DNA of 64,000 bases from positions 124,001-188,000 of the forward strand of contig NZ_JARXWB010000013.1 in NCBI RefSeq assembly GCF_029892425.1. The letters run 5' to 3'. Under the pieces are notes generated by a model that saw only the letters and a program-made list of their open reading frames with translations, was not told the DNA's origin and did not search any database. This document shows positions 31,924-40,875 of the stretch, one piece after another (within the stretch, counting starts at the first letter, position 1; each line of letters starts with the position of its first letter). The translations under genes were made by a program, and so were the position numbers. The DNA is from Bradyrhizobium sp. BR13661 (lineage in GTDB: Bacteria; Pseudomonadota; Alphaproteobacteria; Rhizobiales; Xanthobacteraceae).

Positions 31924-32889
31924 TCACCCCATCCTGCGGCGTTCGACATAGACGGAGACGGCGAGAATGATGATGACCGCCTGCGCCACCAGTTGATAGT
32001 GCTTTGACACGTCCATGAAGTTGAGCAAATTGTTCAGCAGCGCAATCAGGAAGGCGCCGAACAGCGTGCCGATCACGCCGCCTTTGCCGCCGCTCAGCAA
32101 TGTGCCGCCGAGCACCACCGGCGTGATCGAGGCCAACGTGTAGTTGACCCCGCTATAGGGTTGTCCGACGCCGAACCGTGCGGCGAGGTAAAGCCCGGTC
32201 GCCGCGCAGCAGAAACCGGAAATGCCATAGACGAGCATCAGGATGCGCGTCCGCCGCAGCCCGACGAGGCGCGCGGAATTTGCATCGTCTCCGAGCGCGT
32301 AGATCTGACGGCCGAGCGGCAAATAGCGCAGCAGCAGCGCGATCAGGATGCAGAGGATCACCGCCAGCGTTGCTCCGATGGGAATGCCCCAGATGCGCCC
32401 ATAGGCGAGGACGGTGAAGCTGCGCGGGACGCGGCCAATCGGTCCAAGTGCGTAGAGCAAGGTTACGCCTTGCAGGACCGCGCCCATGCCGAGCGTCACA
32501 ATCAGCGGATGGACACGCAAGGTGACGACCAGGCCGGCATTGAGCACGCCGACGAATGTCCCGAGTGCGAGCACGCCGATGACGACCGGAATGACCCGAT
32601 CCGGGTCGCCGTTGATGAGGCCTGACGTCAAGCAGGAGGTGAGACTGATCAGCGATCCGACCGAGAGGTCGATGCCGCCGCTGAGGATTGTCAGGGTTTG
32701 GCCGATACTGACGAGCGCAAGGTCGGTGGTCTGCTCATAGACATTGAGCAGATTGCCCAGCGTCAGGAATCGGTCGGATACTGTCGCGCCGACGAGATAT
32801 ACGGCGCAGGTCAGCACGAGCACGCCGGCAAGTCCGGCATTGCTGCGCAGCCACCAGGGCATCGTGAGACGGGCGGCGATCGCGCTCAT
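31924..32889 (-). CDS. ribose-type ABC importer permease (first)
   Basis: This is a 321-residue RbsC-family permease with GQTLTILSGGIDLSVGSLISL and GRQIYALGDDANSARLVGL, the conserved ATPase-coupling and periplasmic motifs. Its ATG at 32889 overlaps the ATPase stop (ATGA), the usual arrangement in these operons. About ten hydrophobic segments are present. Two different permeases in one operon suggest a heterodimer. Confidence 0.88.
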   Translation of the reverse strand: MSAIAARLTMPWWLRSNAGLAGVLVLTCAVYLVGATVSDRFLTLGNLLNVYEQTTDLALVSIGQTLTILSGGIDLSVGSLISLTSCLTSGLINGDPDRVIPVVIGVLALGTFVGVLNAGLVVTLRVHPLIVTLGMGAVLQGVTLLYALGPIGRVPRSFTVLAYGRIWGIPIGATLAVILCILIALLLRYLPLGRQIYALGDDANSARLVGLRRTRILMLVYGISGFCCAATGLYLAARFGVGQPYSGVNYTLASITPVVLGGTLLSGGKGGVIGTLFGAFLIALLNNLLNFMDVSKHYQLVAQAVIIILAVSVYVERRRMG

Positions 32890-34376
32890 GCGGCGCGCTC
32901 GCTGGTGGCCAGATGCATGATGCTTTCCTCCGTGGCGTCGCACCCCGGCAATTCACCGGTGATCCATCCCTCCCGCATCACGATGACGCGGTCAGCCATG
33001 CCGATGACCTCGGTCAGCTCCGAGCTGATCATCAGGATGGCGAGGCCGGAATCGGCAAGCTCGCGCATGATCCGGTAGATATCGGCCTTGGCGCCGACGT
33101 CGACGCCGCGTGTCGGCTCATCGAGGATCAGCACCGATCTGCACAGACGCGCCCAGCGTGCAATGATCACCTTCTGCTGATTGCCGCCGGACATCGTCGC
33201 GACCGGCGTTGCAGGCCCGCGACAGGCGATGCGGTATCGTTCGATTTCGCGGGCAGCGATCGCCATTTCACGCTCGCGGTCGATCAGTCCGCGCTGCGTG
33301 ACCTCGCTAAGTGCGGGACCGCTGATGTTGGCGGCGATATCAAGCAGCATCGCGAGCCCTTGCGATTTGCGATCCTCGGTGACGAGGCCCATGCCGAGCC
33401 CGATCGCCTTGGCGGGCGACATCGCCGTGAAGCGCTCGCCCGAGATGTGGAGCGCGCCGTTCGTGATCGGGATTGCGCCGAACAGAGCTAGCGCCAGGTC
33501 GGTCCGTCCTGCGCCGACCATGCCGGCGAGCGCGACGATCTCGCCGGCATGCAATGCGATCGAGACGTCGCGGACCCGTTCGCCGACCGAGATGGTGTCC
33601 GTGCGCAGCACCGGTTGATCGGCTCTTGTCGTGCTGGCGCGCGGCGGAAACAGGTCGCCGAGATCGCGGCCGACCATCATCGAGATCAGCCGCTCGCGTG
33701 TGACCTCGGCGGTATCCTGCGTGCCGACGAGACGGCCGTCCTTCAGGATCGTGGCGCGATCGCACAGCGCGAAGACTTCGTCGAGACGGTGCGAAATGAA
33801 CAGAACGGAAACGCCGGTTTCGCGCAGCCGGCGCAAGAGGTCGAACAGCAGCGCGACCTCGCGCCCGGCAATGACGGCGGTGGGCTCGTCGAGGATCAGC
33901 AGGCGGACATTGTGCGTCATGGCGCGTGCGATCTCGACCATCTGCTGATCGGCGACCGAAAGCGAGGCCACCGTCGCGCGCGGGTCGAGGGAAACGCCGA
34001 GCTTACCCATCAGTTCGACCGCCTCCGTCCTGGTCCGCCGGTGGTCGACCAGACCGAGCGCGTTGCGCCGCTCATTGCCGAGGAAGATGTTCTCGGCAAT
34101 GGACAATTGTGGGAACAGGGCGAACTCCTGATAGACGACGTGAACTCCGGCGAGTTTCGCCTCGCGCGGCGACGACCAGTTGACGGGCTCGGCTGCAAAG
34201 ATGATTTCGCCCTCGTCGGGCGCAAGCGCGCCGGCGATGATCTTGATCAGGGTGGATTTACCGGCGCCGTTCTCGCCGAGCAGGCCGTGGATCTCCCCCG
34301 GCTTGACGTCGAGGTTTACGCCGCTGAGGGCGCGTACGCCGGGAAAGCTCTTGGAAATGCCTTTGAGTGTGAGCAT
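32886..34376 (-). CDS. ribose-type ABC importer ATPase (two nucleotide domains)
   Basis: This 496-residue RbsA-like protein has two ABC domains. The first has GENGAGKST and LLILDEPTAVI. The second has the degenerate GMVGAGRTDL, as is normal for this family, and a full signature MSGGNQQKVIIARW with LILDEPTRGVDVG. An ATGA overlap couples it to the first permease. The ATG at 34376 gives the standard MLTLKGISKSFPGV start. The operon order is binding protein, ATPase, permease, permease. Confidence 0.92.
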   Translation of the reverse strand: MLTLKGISKSFPGVRALSGVNLDVKPGEIHGLLGENGAGKSTLIKIIAGALAPDEGEIIFAAEPVNWSSPREAKLAGVHVVYQEFALFPQLSIAENIFLGNERRNALGLVDHRRTRTEAVELMGKLGVSLDPRATVASLSVADQQMVEIARAMTHNVRLLILDEPTAVIAGREVALLFDLLRRLRETGVSVLFISHRLDEVFALCDRATILKDGRLVGTQDTAEVTRERLISMMVGRDLGDLFPPRASTTRADQPVLRTDTISVGERVRDVSIALHAGEIVALAGMVGAGRTDLALALFGAIPITNGALHISGERFTAMSPAKAIGLGMGLVTEDRKSQGLAMLLDIAANISGPALSEVTQRGLIDREREMAIAAREIERYRIACRGPATPVATMSGGNQQKVIIARWARLCRSVLILDEPTRGVDVGAKADIYRIMRELADSGLAILMISSELTEVIGMADRVIVMREGWITGELPGCDATEESIMHLATSERAA

Positions 34377-34432
34377 GCGGCCGTCTTGCCCTGTTGGCGT
34401 ACCGGCGTGACCGGTACGCCAATTGTTCGGGT

Positions 34433-35569
34433 TCAGTGCGGATAATCGATCTTGAACGTGCTGGGATTGTAGGTGGGGCCCATGCCGCCGGACACCAGCA
34501 TGTCGTCCGGGCCGTCGGGTACGATGTGCTGCTCCGCATACATGTCCGGCTTCGGGATCGAGGGCGTTTCGTCGCCATGGGTCAGCACGATGTTGCTGTT
34601 GATGGTGTAGGTGCAGGGCACCGAAGCGCCTGAGAGAACTTTCAAAGCGACCTCGAGCGCCGTGCCCATCATCGCCGGCGGATAGTCGATGTCGAGGAGC
34701 GGAAACTTGTTCTTGACCGCCATCTTCATCGGCCCGTTCATGTCGGCCGAGGTGATCGGCGGAATCTCGCTGCCCTTCCAGCCGGCATCGAGGAAGGCCT
34801 CGATCGCTCCGGGCACTTGCAATCCGTGCGGCGAGAACACCGCGTTGATGCTGTGGCCGTATTTGGCGATCATCGCCTGCATCACCTGCTTGCCCTTCAC
34901 CGGGCTCCAGTCGGAATAGACTGTCTCCAGGATCTTGATCCCGGGGTAGGCGGAGAACACCTGCATCGCTGGCTTGACGCGGTTCTCGTTCGGGCTGGAG
35001 CCGGCTTGCCCGCCGAGGATGATCACGTTGCCCTTGCCGTTCAGCTTCTCGACGATCCACTGTGCGAACAGGCGGCCCATCATCGCGTCGGAGGCGGTGA
35101 CGAAGGTGACGAAGTTGTCGGAGTCGACCCGGCGGTCCACCATCACGACCGGGATGCCGCGTTCGGTCGCTTGCGTGACGGCGGGATCAAGTGCCTGCGA
35201 GGTATTGGCGCTGACGATCAAGAGATCGACGCCGCGGGACACCAGGTCCTGGATGTCGGCCACCTGCTTGGCATCGTCGTGGCCGGCATCGGTGACGAGC
35301 AGCTTCTTCACGACGTCGGAATGGTCGTGCGCAGCCTTTTGCAGTGAGTGCAGGCCAACCACGCGCCAACTGTCGCCGAGGCCGGCATTGGAGAAGCCGA
35401 TGGTGTAGGGCGGCGCCTTCTTGAACTTCGCGGTGTCGCGAATGCAGACGTCGAGCGCCGGGTTGAACAGGAACGTGCGCGGCGCACCGGAATATTGCGC
35501 GTGCGCGGCGTTTGGTGTCGCCACGGCAAGGCAGGCAAGTGACAGGCAACTCGCGATGGTAGCTCTCAT
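34433..35569 (-). CDS. ribose-type ABC importer substrate-binding protein
   Basis: This 378-residue periplasmic binding protein has a signal peptide (1-24, ATPNAAHA) and the type I fold: YTIGFSNAGLGDSWRVVGL, VDLLIVSANTSQALDPAV, GIPVVMVDRRVDSDN and ITSADMNGPM. It belongs to the sugar-binding group (Peripla_BP_4). An N-terminal extension with CIRDTAKFKKAPP distinguishes it from plain ribose binders. With the following dehydrogenase gene, a sugar, polyol or small alcohol is a reasonable but unproved ligand. Confidence 0.87.
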   Translation of the reverse strand: MRATIASCLSLACLAVATPNAAHAQYSGAPRTFLFNPALDVCIRDTAKFKKAPPYTIGFSNAGLGDSWRVVGLHSLQKAAHDHSDVVKKLLVTDAGHDDAKQVADIQDLVSRGVDLLIVSANTSQALDPAVTQATERGIPVVMVDRRVDSDNFVTFVTASDAMMGRLFAQWIVEKLNGKGNVIILGGQAGSSPNENRVKPAMQVFSAYPGIKILETVYSDWSPVKGKQVMQAMIAKYGHSINAVFSPHGLQVPGAIEAFLDAGWKGSEIPPITSADMNGPMKMAVKNKFPLLDIDYPPAMMGTALEVALKVLSGASVPCTYTINSNIVLTHGDETPSIPKPDMYAEQHIVPDGPDDMLVSGGMGPTYNPSTFKIDYPH

Positions 35570-35644
35570 TGATATTCCTCCCCTTTGATTTTAATGACCG
35601 TGGCGACTTGAGCGTCGCTCTGGATCAACCCCAGTGGCGTCGTC

Positions 35645-36727
35645 TCATGACGGCGCCGCAAGCTGCGTAGACACGAGTATTTTCAGCTTGTCGTTGCTTG
35701 GAGCCGTGAGGACATCAAAGCCCTTCGACACGACGTCCTCGGCACGGATACGGCCGTCGATGATCTTCGAAATCGGCAGCTTGCCGGACTCGACGAGCCC
35801 GATGATGCGCGGCCACATCGTGATGGGGTAACACCAGGTTGCCTCGATGGTGATGTCCTTCAGCGCCCACAGCATCGGGTCGGTGGAAGCCTTGCCGACA
35901 TGCAGGCCGGCCTGAACCACGACGCCGCGCCGGCGCACGGCCTCGACGCAGGTGTTCAATGCGCTTTCATTGCCGACGCACTCGATGGCGACGTCGACGC
36001 CGACATTCTCTTCGGTCTGCTCCTTGACGCGCGCGACGACGTCGGTGGTTTTGGGATCGTAGACGCCGGCGCAGATGCCCCAGCTCTCGATCGTTTGCCG
36101 TCGTGATGCGTTGGGCTCCGACACGTAGATTCGCGCGGCACCGGCCGCATGCGCGCACAGGATCGTCAGCGCGCCGATCGGGCCCGCGCCCGCGATCAGC
36201 ACCGTGCTGCCGGCCCGGACGCCGCCGCGATCGACCGCATAGAGCGCAACGGCTGCGGGCTCGATCATCGCGGCTTCCTCGTCACTGACGGCCTCGGGCA
36301 CTCTGATCGCGTTGTAGTCGTTGATGACGGCAAGGTCGGACATGCCGCCCCATGCCCAGCTCAGGCCGACGCACCCCATTTTCTCGCTCAGATGATTGAG
36401 GCCGCGCCGGCTATAGTAGTCGTTCATCGGCATCACCAGCGGCTGCACTGAGATGCGGTCGCCGCGTCGGACATTGGTAACCTCGCGGCCGACCTCCAAC
36501 ACTTCTGCCGAGAATTCATGTCCGAGGATCTGCGGCAGTGTCGCTGCGGTGAACACGTGCGGCGAGGCGGGCGTGACGATTGGCCCTGCGATGTATTCGT
36601 GGAGATCGGTGCCGCAAATGCCGGTCCATAGCGGCCGAACCAGAAGCTGATTGGCGCCGAACTCGTTGGGCTCATCGACGGTTTCGACACGGATGTCCTT
36701 CCGTCCGTAATAACGAACAGCCTTCAC
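35645..36727 (-). CDS. zinc-dependent alcohol dehydrogenase
   Basis: This is a 360-residue MDR-family dehydrogenase close to butanediol/polyol dehydrogenases. The catalytic zinc ligands are Cys38 (GICGTD), His70-Glu71 (GHE) and Glu156 (EPAAV). The NAD site is GAGPIGALTILCA. The four-cysteine loop that binds the structural zinc is missing: the region around 95-120 reads MPMNDYYSRRGLNHLSEK. It stands first in the importer operon (75 bases before the binding protein gene) and divergent from a LysR regulator, which suggests that it oxidises the imported compound. Confidence 0.88.
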   Translation of the reverse strand: MKAVRYYGRKDIRVETVDEPNEFGANQLLVRPLWTGICGTDLHEYIAGPIVTPASPHVFTAATLPQILGHEFSAEVLEVGREVTNVRRGDRISVQPLVMPMNDYYSRRGLNHLSEKMGCVGLSWAWGGMSDLAVINDYNAIRVPEAVSDEEAAMIEPAAVALYAVDRGGVRAGSTVLIAGAGPIGALTILCAHAAGAARIYVSEPNASRRQTIESWGICAGVYDPKTTDVVARVKEQTEENVGVDVAIECVGNESALNTCVEAVRRRGVVVQAGLHVGKASTDPMLWALKDITIEATWCYPITMWPRIIGLVESGKLPISKIIDGRIRAEDVVSKGFDVLTAPSNDKLKILVSTQLAAPS

Positions 36728-36813
36728 GGTGCACTTCCTCTTCTGAGGCAGGTAATGGTCCCCGCCTTATTTTATTACCGGCCGTCAATTGATTGATGAG
36801 GATGGGGAATTTT

Positions 36814-36830
36814 GCTCCCCACTCTGGAGC
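36814..36830. promoter_or_regulatory. inverted repeat in the dehydrogenase-LysR intergenic region
   Basis: GCTCC-N7-GGAGC lies in the 242-base divergent region, 84 bases from the dehydrogenase start. This is a reasonable position for a LysR binding site, but it has no classical T-N11-A form. Confidence 0.3.
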
Positions 36831-36969
36831 AGCCGGTTCCAAAAGGTTAGAATAGACGCGTTGGAGCCACAATATCCGGTGATTTCCCTTCACTGGGGAA
36901 TGGAAGGCCCTAATCTCCGCATCGGCTTAGGGAATCGGTGACGATCTGGAACAAGCTCGGGAGGGCGCA

Positions 36970-37902
36970 ATGGCCATCGATCGGATGAAGGACATCAGCG
37001 TGTTCGTCCATGTCGCCGAAGCCAAGAGCTTCACGGCGGCGGCCGAACGCATCGGGCTTTCGCGATCGGCGGTCGGCAAGAGCATCGTTCGGCTCGAAGA
37101 TCGGCTCGGGGTCAGGTTGATCCAGCGCACGACGCGAAGCGTCTCGCTGACCGGAGAGGGAGCGGCCTTCCACGAGCGGTGTGTGAGGCTGCTCGCCGAT
37201 CTCGACGAAGCGGAGATGGCGATGCTCAGTCACTCGCAGGCGCCGCGCGGTCGGCTGCGGCTCGATCTGCCCGTGTCGTTCGGACGGCTGCATGTTCTTC
37301 CGGTTCTCAACGAGTTCATTCGCAAATGGCCGGAGATCTCCGTCAGCGCTTCCTTCGGCGATCGCTACGTCGATCTCATCGACGAGGGCGTCGATCTCGC
37401 CATCAGGATTGGCAGCAGCGATGATTCCCGGCTGATGAATAGGTTTCTGGCGCCTCATCGCCTGGTGACCTGTGCATCGCCGGCGTATCTTGCAGAGCGA
37501 GGTACGCCGGGAAACATCGACGCGCTGGCGCAGCATAGCTGTCTCGCCTTCGTGCACGGCGGGCGCTCCGTCGATTGGCGATTCAACGAGAACGGACAAG
37601 CCCGCGTGATCGCCATCAATGGACGTTTCGTTGCGACCAACGCAGAAGCTTTGCGTGACGCGACGATTGCGGGTTTCGGCATCGCAAGGCTTGCCACATT
37701 CCTGGTCAGCGACGATCTGCGTGCGGGTCGGCTTGTGCCGATCCTCGAAGATGTCGACGCCGATGGTGCACCCATACGTGCCGTCTATCCTTCGAGCAGG
37801 CACTTGTCGCCGAAGGTGCGTACGTTCATCGATGCGTTGCTCGAAGCTTGGCGGCCGGAGCCGCCCTGGGATCGCGCACAGACCCCGACCAAACGGACGT
37901 AG
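36970..37902 (+). CDS. LysR family transcriptional regulator
   Basis: This 310-residue LysR regulator has the N-terminal helix-turn-helix (SFTAAAERIGLSRSAVGKSI, about 19-38) and RTTRSVSLTGEG after it. The effector domain begins at about 90. It is of the single-regulator type common beside dehydrogenases. It is divergently transcribed from the alcohol dehydrogenase/importer operon and is the likely regulator of it. Its 3' end overlaps an acyl-CoA ligase relic on the opposite strand. Confidence 0.9.
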   Translation: MAIDRMKDISVFVHVAEAKSFTAAAERIGLSRSAVGKSIVRLEDRLGVRLIQRTTRSVSLTGEGAAFHERCVRLLADLDEAEMAMLSHSQAPRGRLRLDLPVSFGRLHVLPVLNEFIRKWPEISVSASFGDRYVDLIDEGVDLAIRIGSSDDSRLMNRFLAPHRLVTCASPAYLAERGTPGNIDALAQHSCLAFVHGGRSVDWRFNENGQARVIAINGRFVATNAEALRDATIAGFGIARLATFLVSDDLRAGRLVPILEDVDADGAPIRAVYPSSRHLSPKVRTFIDALLEAWRPEPPWDRAQTPTKRT

Positions 37903-37947
37903 CTCGCTCTTCAGTAACTTGCCCATCGCGTTTCGAGACAATTCTAC
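37897..37947 (-). pseudogene. acyl-CoA ligase C-terminal relic
   Basis: The minus strand reads VELSRNAMGKLLKSELR, the invariant closing motif of AMP-forming acyl-CoA ligases (P-R-N-x-x-G-K). Only 17 codons remain and the frame is lost upstream. The last 6 bases of the LysR gene lie within it. Confidence 0.5.
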
Positions 37948-38288
37948 ACCGATCTAAATGCTGTTCAGACGCTAGCAAGAAGCCAGATGATCTCGACAGA
38001 AATCCAAATTGCCTGCGCAGAGGAAGAACGACTCCGGCTTCTGCTCGCAAAATGCTTTGACCTGCTCACCGAATTCGTTGTCCCGATTCGAACGACGCGA
38101 TTTGCACCAAACTTCAAACGGCTGCCCGACTAATGACGCTTAGCGCCCCATGACCGACCCAGGTCAGGTTCAATTCGCGAGGGGGACAATAACCCTGTTG
38201 TAAAAAGGGCCCCCAAGAGAGCGACCCTCCGGGTCGCCTCGGCCGGATATCGCAACAATCAGGTTCGGTGCCGGCAACGCTTCAGGGA
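37948..38288. other. intergenic region with a possible terminator for the tannase gene
   Basis: No gene is supported here. At 38221-38237 GCGACCC-TCC-GGGTCGC forms a 7-bp hairpin, and on the minus strand GGGGGCCC and TTTTT follow at 38216-38203, so it may end the tannase-family transcript. Confidence 0.4.
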
Positions 38289-40115
38289 CTAGCGGCAGCT
38301 GAAGCTCGAAGCCTGCGTCGCCGGGCCGTGGCCATCCCACGTCGTCCGCTGGGGATAGACGCAGACCGGATAGGTCACACTGCCATCGCGCGAGGTCAAT
38401 GTGATCTCGCCGGGCGCCACTCCCTTCTCCACCCAATCTGTCAATGCGGAGAAGAACTGGTCCTTGTCGCGCGTCGGCGTTTGGTTGGCGTTGCCCGGCA
38501 GTTTCGGCAGTGGCACGGCGTCGTTCTTGCCGGTGACGGTGTATGAGCGGCCCTGCGAGGAATGCGCGACCCCCGGCACCAGATACATCCGCATGAATTT
38601 TGAGACCTCGGCATCGCCGCCCATCGCAGCAAACACGCGCTCGTGATAGTTGACGTTGCCGGCCGGCGGGATCGCATCATCCGCAAGTCCGCTCCAAACG
38701 ATCACCTTGCCACCAAGATCGCGCAGCTTGGAGAGATCCGCCTTGTCGGTGATCAGATTGCTGAACAGTGCGGGCTGCAGCGCGACGTTCTTGTCGACGC
38801 CATCAGCGAAGCCGACATAGTCGAGCTCGACCCAGCGGTTGCGCTTGGCGGTGGAGGTGTTGGCGATCGGAATGCCTGAGGTCGCGCTGGCATCGGCGGC
38901 GTAGCTGACGTCCTGCATGCCGAGCGCAAAATTGTCAGTCGACGCGCTCGTGATCTGCATCGAGATCGACGTACCCCTGGTAAATGTCCACCACAGCTGC
39001 TTCACCCCGAGCGCCTTGCCGCTACGGGCTTCCGCCGTCTGAGCCGACTCGACGCTGCCATCGCGGGTCGCGCCATACCAGATCTTGTTGAGCGCTCCCG
39101 CTTCCTTCGCGCTCATGCAAGCCGCCTTGTCGGCATTGCTGCCCGTGACGCCATCGCCCGCTTCGCCCGCACAGAGCAGCATCGCGTCACCAGCGGGATT
39201 GTAGTCGCAGGCGAAGGGATCAAGCAGGAAGCCGAGGCCGGCCTTGTCGCACGCCGCGACAGCGCGCTTGTTGGCGGCCTCGACCTTGGCGGCGAAAGCG
39301 GCGGCCTCCGGCTTGTTGATTGCCGTGAAGCCGAGCTCGGTCTTCATCACGATCTGCGGATAGAGGCTGGTGGTGCCGAACTTCGGGATGTTTAGCGCAG
39401 GCTGCGCGATCATGTAGCCGTCATAGAGCTCGGGATATTCCTGCACGATCTTCAGGCCCTGGCGGCCGCCCTGCGAGTGTCCGTCGTAATAGACGAATTT
39501 CGGCGCCTTGCCATAGTAGAGATTGACCAGCGCTTTGGTTTTGACCGCCTGCTCGACCATCGCCCGCACGGAGAAGTCGCGGAAGCCCTCGACGTTGAGC
39601 TTGCCGTCGGAGAGGAAGGCGAACGAGCCGTCCTGATACCAAGGCTGGCCGGCATCCGTTGTCCCGGAAGCATAGCCGATATTGGCATTGACGATCGCCG
39701 GCACCTTGCTGCCGATCTTGTCGGGATAGCGATGGCCGCCGCCGACCCAGCCGCCGCCGCCATAATTGCGGATGCGCTCGTTCCAGTTGGCCTGCGTTGG
39801 CAGCCAGACCTCGATGCCGATACCTTCTGAATAGGACGGCGCGGTCTTGTCTTTCTCGGCCGTGACGCCGGGACCGACCAGCAGCTTCACGAGGCAAAGA
39901 TCGGCTGCCGCCGCGATCGGCTTCTGCGCATCGGGCGCCAACAGCTCCTCACCCTTCTTGACCTGGCGAACCGCGATCACGGTCGTGATCTCGTCGGGAT
40001 GGAAGGCAGCTTTGATGCCGTCGTCACAAGCCATCGGCTCGGCGGACGCTGGTGTGACCAGCCAGGACCCAGCCAGCAGCCACAACGCCCAAAGATTCTT
40101 TCTGGTGATCAACAT
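38289..40115 (-). CDS. tannase/feruloyl esterase family protein
   Basis: This 608-residue exported protein has a signal peptide (1-25, TPASA) and the tannase/feruloyl esterase fold (PF07519). The nucleophile motif is YYDGHSQGGRQG (Ser214). WVGGGHRYPDK and YASGTTDAG lie before it. The acid and base are expected in VIWSGLADDAIPP and GVAHSSQG. Cysteines at 30 and 74 and near the end may form disulfides. The enzyme cleaves esters of gallic or hydroxycinnamic acids and so fits plant-derived substrates. It is transcribed alone. Confidence 0.9.
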   Translation of the reverse strand: MLITRKNLWALWLLAGSWLVTPASAEPMACDDGIKAAFHPDEITTVIAVRQVKKGEELLAPDAQKPIAAAADLCLVKLLVGPGVTAEKDKTAPSYSEGIGIEVWLPTQANWNERIRNYGGGGWVGGGHRYPDKIGSKVPAIVNANIGYASGTTDAGQPWYQDGSFAFLSDGKLNVEGFRDFSVRAMVEQAVKTKALVNLYYGKAPKFVYYDGHSQGGRQGLKIVQEYPELYDGYMIAQPALNIPKFGTTSLYPQIVMKTELGFTAINKPEAAAFAAKVEAANKRAVAACDKAGLGFLLDPFACDYNPAGDAMLLCAGEAGDGVTGSNADKAACMSAKEAGALNKIWYGATRDGSVESAQTAEARSGKALGVKQLWWTFTRGTSISMQITSASTDNFALGMQDVSYAADASATSGIPIANTSTAKRNRWVELDYVGFADGVDKNVALQPALFSNLITDKADLSKLRDLGGKVIVWSGLADDAIPPAGNVNYHERVFAAMGGDAEVSKFMRMYLVPGVAHSSQGRSYTVTGKNDAVPLPKLPGNANQTPTRDKDQFFSALTDWVEKGVAPGEITLTSRDGSVTYPVCVYPQRTTWDGHGPATQASSFSCR

Positions 40116-40875
40116 CGGTTCACTCCCCTTGCTTGTTGTTTTCTGTTGGCAGCCTTGGGGCCGCCTCTAATTCATACCCAGCATCTTCAATGGCCGCGAC
40201 TCGCGGGTCTGCGCGGCGAGCCCGACGACGACATCGGCGGCGCCAGTAAGTGATACGACGATCTCAAAAATGACATGTAGACGAGCCCTTCATCGTTCAT
40301 CCAACGCGGGCGACGCCGAACTGCACGACAGGCGCGCCGATGAGGCCAGTCGGGAAGCGGCCGTCGCCGAGGAAAAACGGTCGGGTGCTGTGACTCATCG
40401 GCGGTTCGTTGCCCCTTCGGGAGAACGCAGATGCGGATGCCCGACTTGCTCGACGATAGCGCGTAGCTGACGCAGCACAATTATCCATTTATTACACGAA
40501 CTTAACATCGTGTTATCTTTTGCGGTGCCAGAATCTGCTGTCCGCAACCGTCCCTCTAAGTGCAACCGCGAGTGCTACGCTATCGCGGCAACGAGTCCAT
40601 CAACCAGCACAAGTCGCTGCTGGAATGTGCCCTCGAGCGCGACATCAAGAATGCTGTGCTTGGGCCTAAGCACCCGCTCCCAGCCCAACAGGCCAGCTGG
40701 CTGGTCTCGCGATGCCTCCGTCCCCGTCACCATTCGTTCCGCGACGGATGTCCAACGCAAATTACACGCTTGCGTTCTCCCAACTGCGGAGAGCAAACGG
40801 AAACGATGCGAAGTCCAAGCGGCGCGGGACGGCTTCAAGGCGCGCTGACCAGCGCGACCAATACCACCTGTGCAG
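40116..40875. other. long intergenic region without a supported gene
   Basis: Several open frames of 60-150 codons exist on both strands, but none shows a recognisable domain or a good ribosome site. One minus-strand frame reads MSHSTRPFFLGDGRFPTGLI at about 40398-40300 and breaks off. It may be the remnant of an enzyme gene, but I cannot name it. CACGA-N8-TCGTG occurs near 40495. Confidence 0.4.

Noticed and set aside
40116..40875. Genes in the 760-base gap before the peptide-type binding protein
   Set aside because: Open frames exist on both strands, but without ribosome sites, domains or coherent composition.
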